7,960 nucleotides of DNA from an uncultured Rhodocyclaceae bacterium (lineage in GTDB: Bacteria; Pseudomonadota; Gammaproteobacteria; Burkholderiales; Rhodocyclaceae). A model generated the notes under the pieces. That model made no database searches. It saw nothing but the letters and a program-made list of their open reading frames with translations, and was not told the DNA's origin. Below, one piece after another: positions 6,622 to 7,960 of this stretch. Within the stretch, counting starts at the first letter, position 1; each line of letters opens with the position of its first letter. The stretch is from the NCBI GenBank assembly GCA_903930805.1, contig CAIYZZ010000126.1:1-7960 (forward strand). Reading direction: 5' to 3'. Both the position numbers and the translations under genes were made by a program.

Positions 6622-7625
6622 ACCCCATCCCTTATGGACCGTTGCTGATTGACGTGGCGGGTACTGTGCTCACCGATCAGGAGCGGGAACGCCTGACTAG
6701 CCCCTTGGTGGGTGGCGTTATCTTGTTTTCGCGCAATTACGCTGATCCGGTACAACTCAAATCTCTGTGCGACGAAATTCATGCGTTGCGCAGCCCCCGC
6801 CTTTTGATCGCGATTGACCATGAAGGGGGGCGTGTGCAACGCTGCCGAGAAGGGTTTACGCGGCTTCCGGCAATGCGCAGACTGGGGGAATGGTGGGACA
6901 GTGACGCCGCTGCCGCGATTACTGCCGCCCGAGCCATCGGCTTCACCATCGCAGCCGAACTGCGCAGTTGTGGCGTTGATCTCTCCTTCACGCCAGTGCT
7001 TGACCTCGACTATGGTGCCAGTGGTGTTATCGGTGACCGGGCCTTTCACCGTGATCCTCGGGCGGTAATCCAGCTTGCTGGAGCGCTGATCGAAGGTTTG
7101 CATGAGGTGAATATGGCCTGCTGTGGCAAGCACTTCCCGGGTCACGGTTTTGTCAGGGCCGATTCTCATCTGGCGATTCCTGTCGATGAGCGGTCTTTGG
7201 ACGAAATTTCAGACGATCTCCTGCCTTACCGTCAGTTGCGGCTTGACGCCGTGATGCCAGCCCATGTTATTTATCCGCAGGTCGATCATCGTCCCGCAGG
7301 GTTTTCTCCTGTCTGGATCGAGCGCTTACGCGGCGAGTTCGGGCACGCGGGGGCTGTTTTTAGTGACGACCTTTCAATGGAAGGTGCCAGCGTCGCGGGG
7401 GGGATCGTCGGTCGCGCCTCAGCTGCCTGGGCGGCTGGGTGCGATATGTTGCCAGTGTGTAACGTACCGGATGGCGTGGGCGAGTTACTGGAGCAGTGGC
7501 ATCCGGTACCCGATCCGGTCCGTAGCTCACGCATTGCCCGTCTCCTGCCACTAGATGAGTTGGAGGACTTTGAGGCAGCACCTTTATGTATCGCTGGGCG
7601 TAAAGCCTGCCAATTGTTGGCTTAG
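6618..7625 (+). CDS. nagZ: Beta-N-acetylhexosaminidase NagZ, peptidoglycan recycling
   Basis: NagZ is a cytoplasmic family 3 glycoside hydrolase that removes N-acetylglucosamine from GlcNAc-anhydroMurNAc-peptides during cell-wall recycling. In many Gram-negatives its product also feeds AmpR-controlled beta-lactamase induction. The length of 335 aa matches the single-domain Gram-negative form (341 in E. coli). Motifs are IDHEGGRVQR (residues 66-75), KHFPGHG (171-177) followed by the Asp182-Ser-His184 catalytic loop, VMPAHVIYP (212-220), and FSDDLSMEGA (248-257), which holds the nucleophilic aspartate. The Asp-Ser-His dyad is characteristic of NagZ and separates it from other family 3 beta-glucosidases. 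The ATG overlaps the acpS stop and has GGAG at 6609-6612, 5 nt upstream. A G7 run occurs at 7397-7403. It is the last gene before the terminator. Confidence 0.96.
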   Translation: MNPIPYGPLLIDVAGTVLTDQERERLTSPLVGGVILFSRNYADPVQLKSLCDEIHALRSPRLLIAIDHEGGRVQRCREGFTRLPAMRRLGEWWDSDAAAAITAARAIGFTIAAELRSCGVDLSFTPVLDLDYGASGVIGDRAFHRDPRAVIQLAGALIEGLHEVNMACCGKHFPGHGFVRADSHLAIPVDERSLDEISDDLLPYRQLRLDAVMPAHVIYPQVDHRPAGFSPVWIERLRGEFGHAGAVFSDDLSMEGASVAGGIVGRASAAWAAGCDMLPVCNVPDGVGELLEQWHPVPDPVRSSRIARLLPLDELEDFEAAPLCIAGRKACQLLA

Positions 7626-7626
7626 T

Positions 7627-7673
7627 GTGAAACTTCGGCGTTCGCCGTGTTTCACCCTCCTTTCTTTCTTTCC
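7627..7673 (+). terminator. Rho-independent-type terminator after nagZ
   Basis: An inverted repeat begins 1 nt after the nagZ stop. The outer arms are GTGAAAC (7627-7633) and GTTTCAC (7649-7655). An inner CGGC/GCCG stem closes a GTTC loop, with a small asymmetric internal loop (TT opposite T) between the two stems. The tail at 7661-7673 is TTTCTTTCTTTCC, T-rich but interrupted by C, so termination could be incomplete. The T-rich side fits termination of the + strand unit. Confidence 0.7.
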
Positions 7674-7685
7674 AGTATTCCCGCA

Positions 7686-7715
7686 GTGATAAAATCAACG
7701 GTTCATAAATATATT
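7686..7715 (+). promoter_or_regulatory. Candidate sigma70 promoter for tig
   Basis: A GTGATA hexamer (7686-7691, 4 of 6 to TTGACA) and TATATT (7710-7715, 5 of 6 to TATAAT) are separated by 18 nt in an AT-rich stretch just downstream of the terminator. Initiation would fall near 7722 and leave a leader of about 90 nt before the tig ATG. This was found by eye; the -35 match is weak. Confidence 0.4.
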
Positions 7716-7724
7716 GTTCGTGAA

Positions 7725-7759
7725 ATCCAAGCCTTGTAGGTGCTTGAGCTAGGCTGGAT
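7725..7759 (+). other. Imperfect hairpin in the probable tig leader
   Basis: ATCC (7725-7728) pairs with GGAT (7756-7759) and AGCCT (7730-7734) pairs with AGGCT (7751-7755). This gives 9 bp with one bulged A (7729) and a 16-nt loop. There is no T-tract behind it, so it is not a terminator. If the promoter call is right, it sits almost at the 5' end of the tig mRNA and could affect stability. It matches no riboswitch class that I recognise. Confidence 0.4.
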
Positions 7760-7802
7760 CATCGAAGATTGTTTTGCCCCCATTTTCATTTCGCTTCAAC
7801 TC

Positions 7803-7807
7803 AAGGA
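7803..7807 (+). promoter_or_regulatory. Ribosome-binding site of tig
   Basis: AAGGA lies 6 nt before the ATG at 7814, a strong and well-spaced site that supports this start and fits a highly expressed chaperone. Confidence 0.7.
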
Positions 7808-7813
7808 TTTTTC

Positions 7814-7960
7814 ATGGAAACAATTCAGGAAACCACTGTAACTCCAGCCGCTACCCCCAATCCTCTGGAGCGTCGCATTGACATGACCGTGGCGCTGGCC
7901 GAGATTGAGCGCGAAGTAGGGCAGCAACTCAAGCGGATGGCGAAGAACACCAAGGTGGCG
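7814..7960 (+). CDS. tig: Trigger factor, N-terminal part (runs off the window)
   Basis: Only the first 49 codons are present; the frame is open to the last base. Trigger factor is the ribosome-bound chaperone and peptidyl-prolyl isomerase that meets nascent chains at the exit tunnel. After a variable, threonine- and proline-containing leader (METIQETTVTPAATPNP), the segment LERRIDMTVALAEIERE followed by LKRMAKNTKVA matches the start of the ribosome-binding domain. The diagnostic GFRxGKxP ribosome-docking loop would begin just past the window end. The gene is separated from nagZ by a terminator and has its own candidate promoter and a good ribosome-binding site. In many proteobacteria clpP, clpX and lon follow tig, which cannot be checked here. 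Confidence 0.88.
   Translation, partial: METIQETTVTPAATPNPLERRIDMTVALAEIEREVGQQLKRMAKNTKVA

Noticed and set aside
6585..7169. 194-aa open frame on the - strand across acpS and nagZ
   Set aside because: It is antisense to conserved nagZ catalytic motifs and shows no family signature; long antisense frames are common in GC-rich coding DNA.
7626..7813. Possible tRNA or other RNA gene between nagZ and tig
   Set aside because: There is no cloverleaf, no TTCGA-type T loop followed by a CCA end, and no known small RNA motif; the region is accounted for by a terminator, a candidate promoter, one hairpin and the tig ribosome-binding site.
1..7960. CRISPR array, insertion sequence, prophage or defence genes
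   Set aside because: No spaced direct repeats, transposase or integrase motifs, or terminal inverted repeats were seen, and coding fills nearly the whole window with conserved housekeeping genes.

Overview
The window is an ordinary, densely packed housekeeping segment of a proteobacterial chromosome. Gene content and order (glutaredoxin-like gene, lepA, lepB, a DUF4845 gene, rnc, era, recO, pdxJ, acpS, nagZ, then tig) are typical of Betaproteobacteria. The short LepB, the DUF4845 gene between lepB and rnc, and nagZ directly after acpS fit that class better than Enterobacteria, where the core lepA-lepB-rnc-era-recO-pdxJ-acpS order is also known. A Nitrosomonadales/Gallionellales-type organism is plausible, but this is inference from layout and protein flavour only. 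All genes are on the + strand, base composition looks uniform and moderately GC-rich, and I see no mobile element, CRISPR array, tRNA, rRNA or sign of horizontal transfer.

Layout. Positions 1-197 hold the 3' end of a thioredoxin-fold (glutaredoxin-like) gene that begins outside the window. Positions 235-7625 hold nine genes that look like one long transcription unit. lepA is a ribosome-associated GTPase. lepB is the leader peptidase. The DUF4845 gene encodes a small membrane-anchored protein of unknown function. rnc is RNase III and era a GTPase for 16S rRNA and 30S maturation. recO mediates recombinational repair. pdxJ makes pyridoxine 5'-phosphate. acpS activates acyl carrier protein. nagZ recycles peptidoglycan amino sugars. 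Gaps are at most 27 nt, and five junctions are 4-nt stop/start overlaps (GTGA or ATGA), which points to translational coupling. The unit ends in a stem-loop with a pyrimidine-rich tail just after nagZ. A 188-nt intergenic region then carries a plausible sigma70 promoter, a hairpin and a good ribosome-binding site for tig (trigger factor), whose first 49 codons close the window.

Working together. The unit joins ribosome biogenesis (LepA, RNase III, Era), protein export (LepB), DNA repair (RecO), cofactor and lipid biosynthesis (PdxJ, AcpS) and cell-wall recycling (NagZ). They look linked by shared growth-rate expression rather than one pathway. I did not find a previously undescribed system. 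The points worth a second look are small: the rnc start site, a slippery site at the lepA/lepB junction, the prepilin-like N-terminus of the DUF4845 protein, a G-loop palindrome in pdxJ, and the tig leader hairpin.
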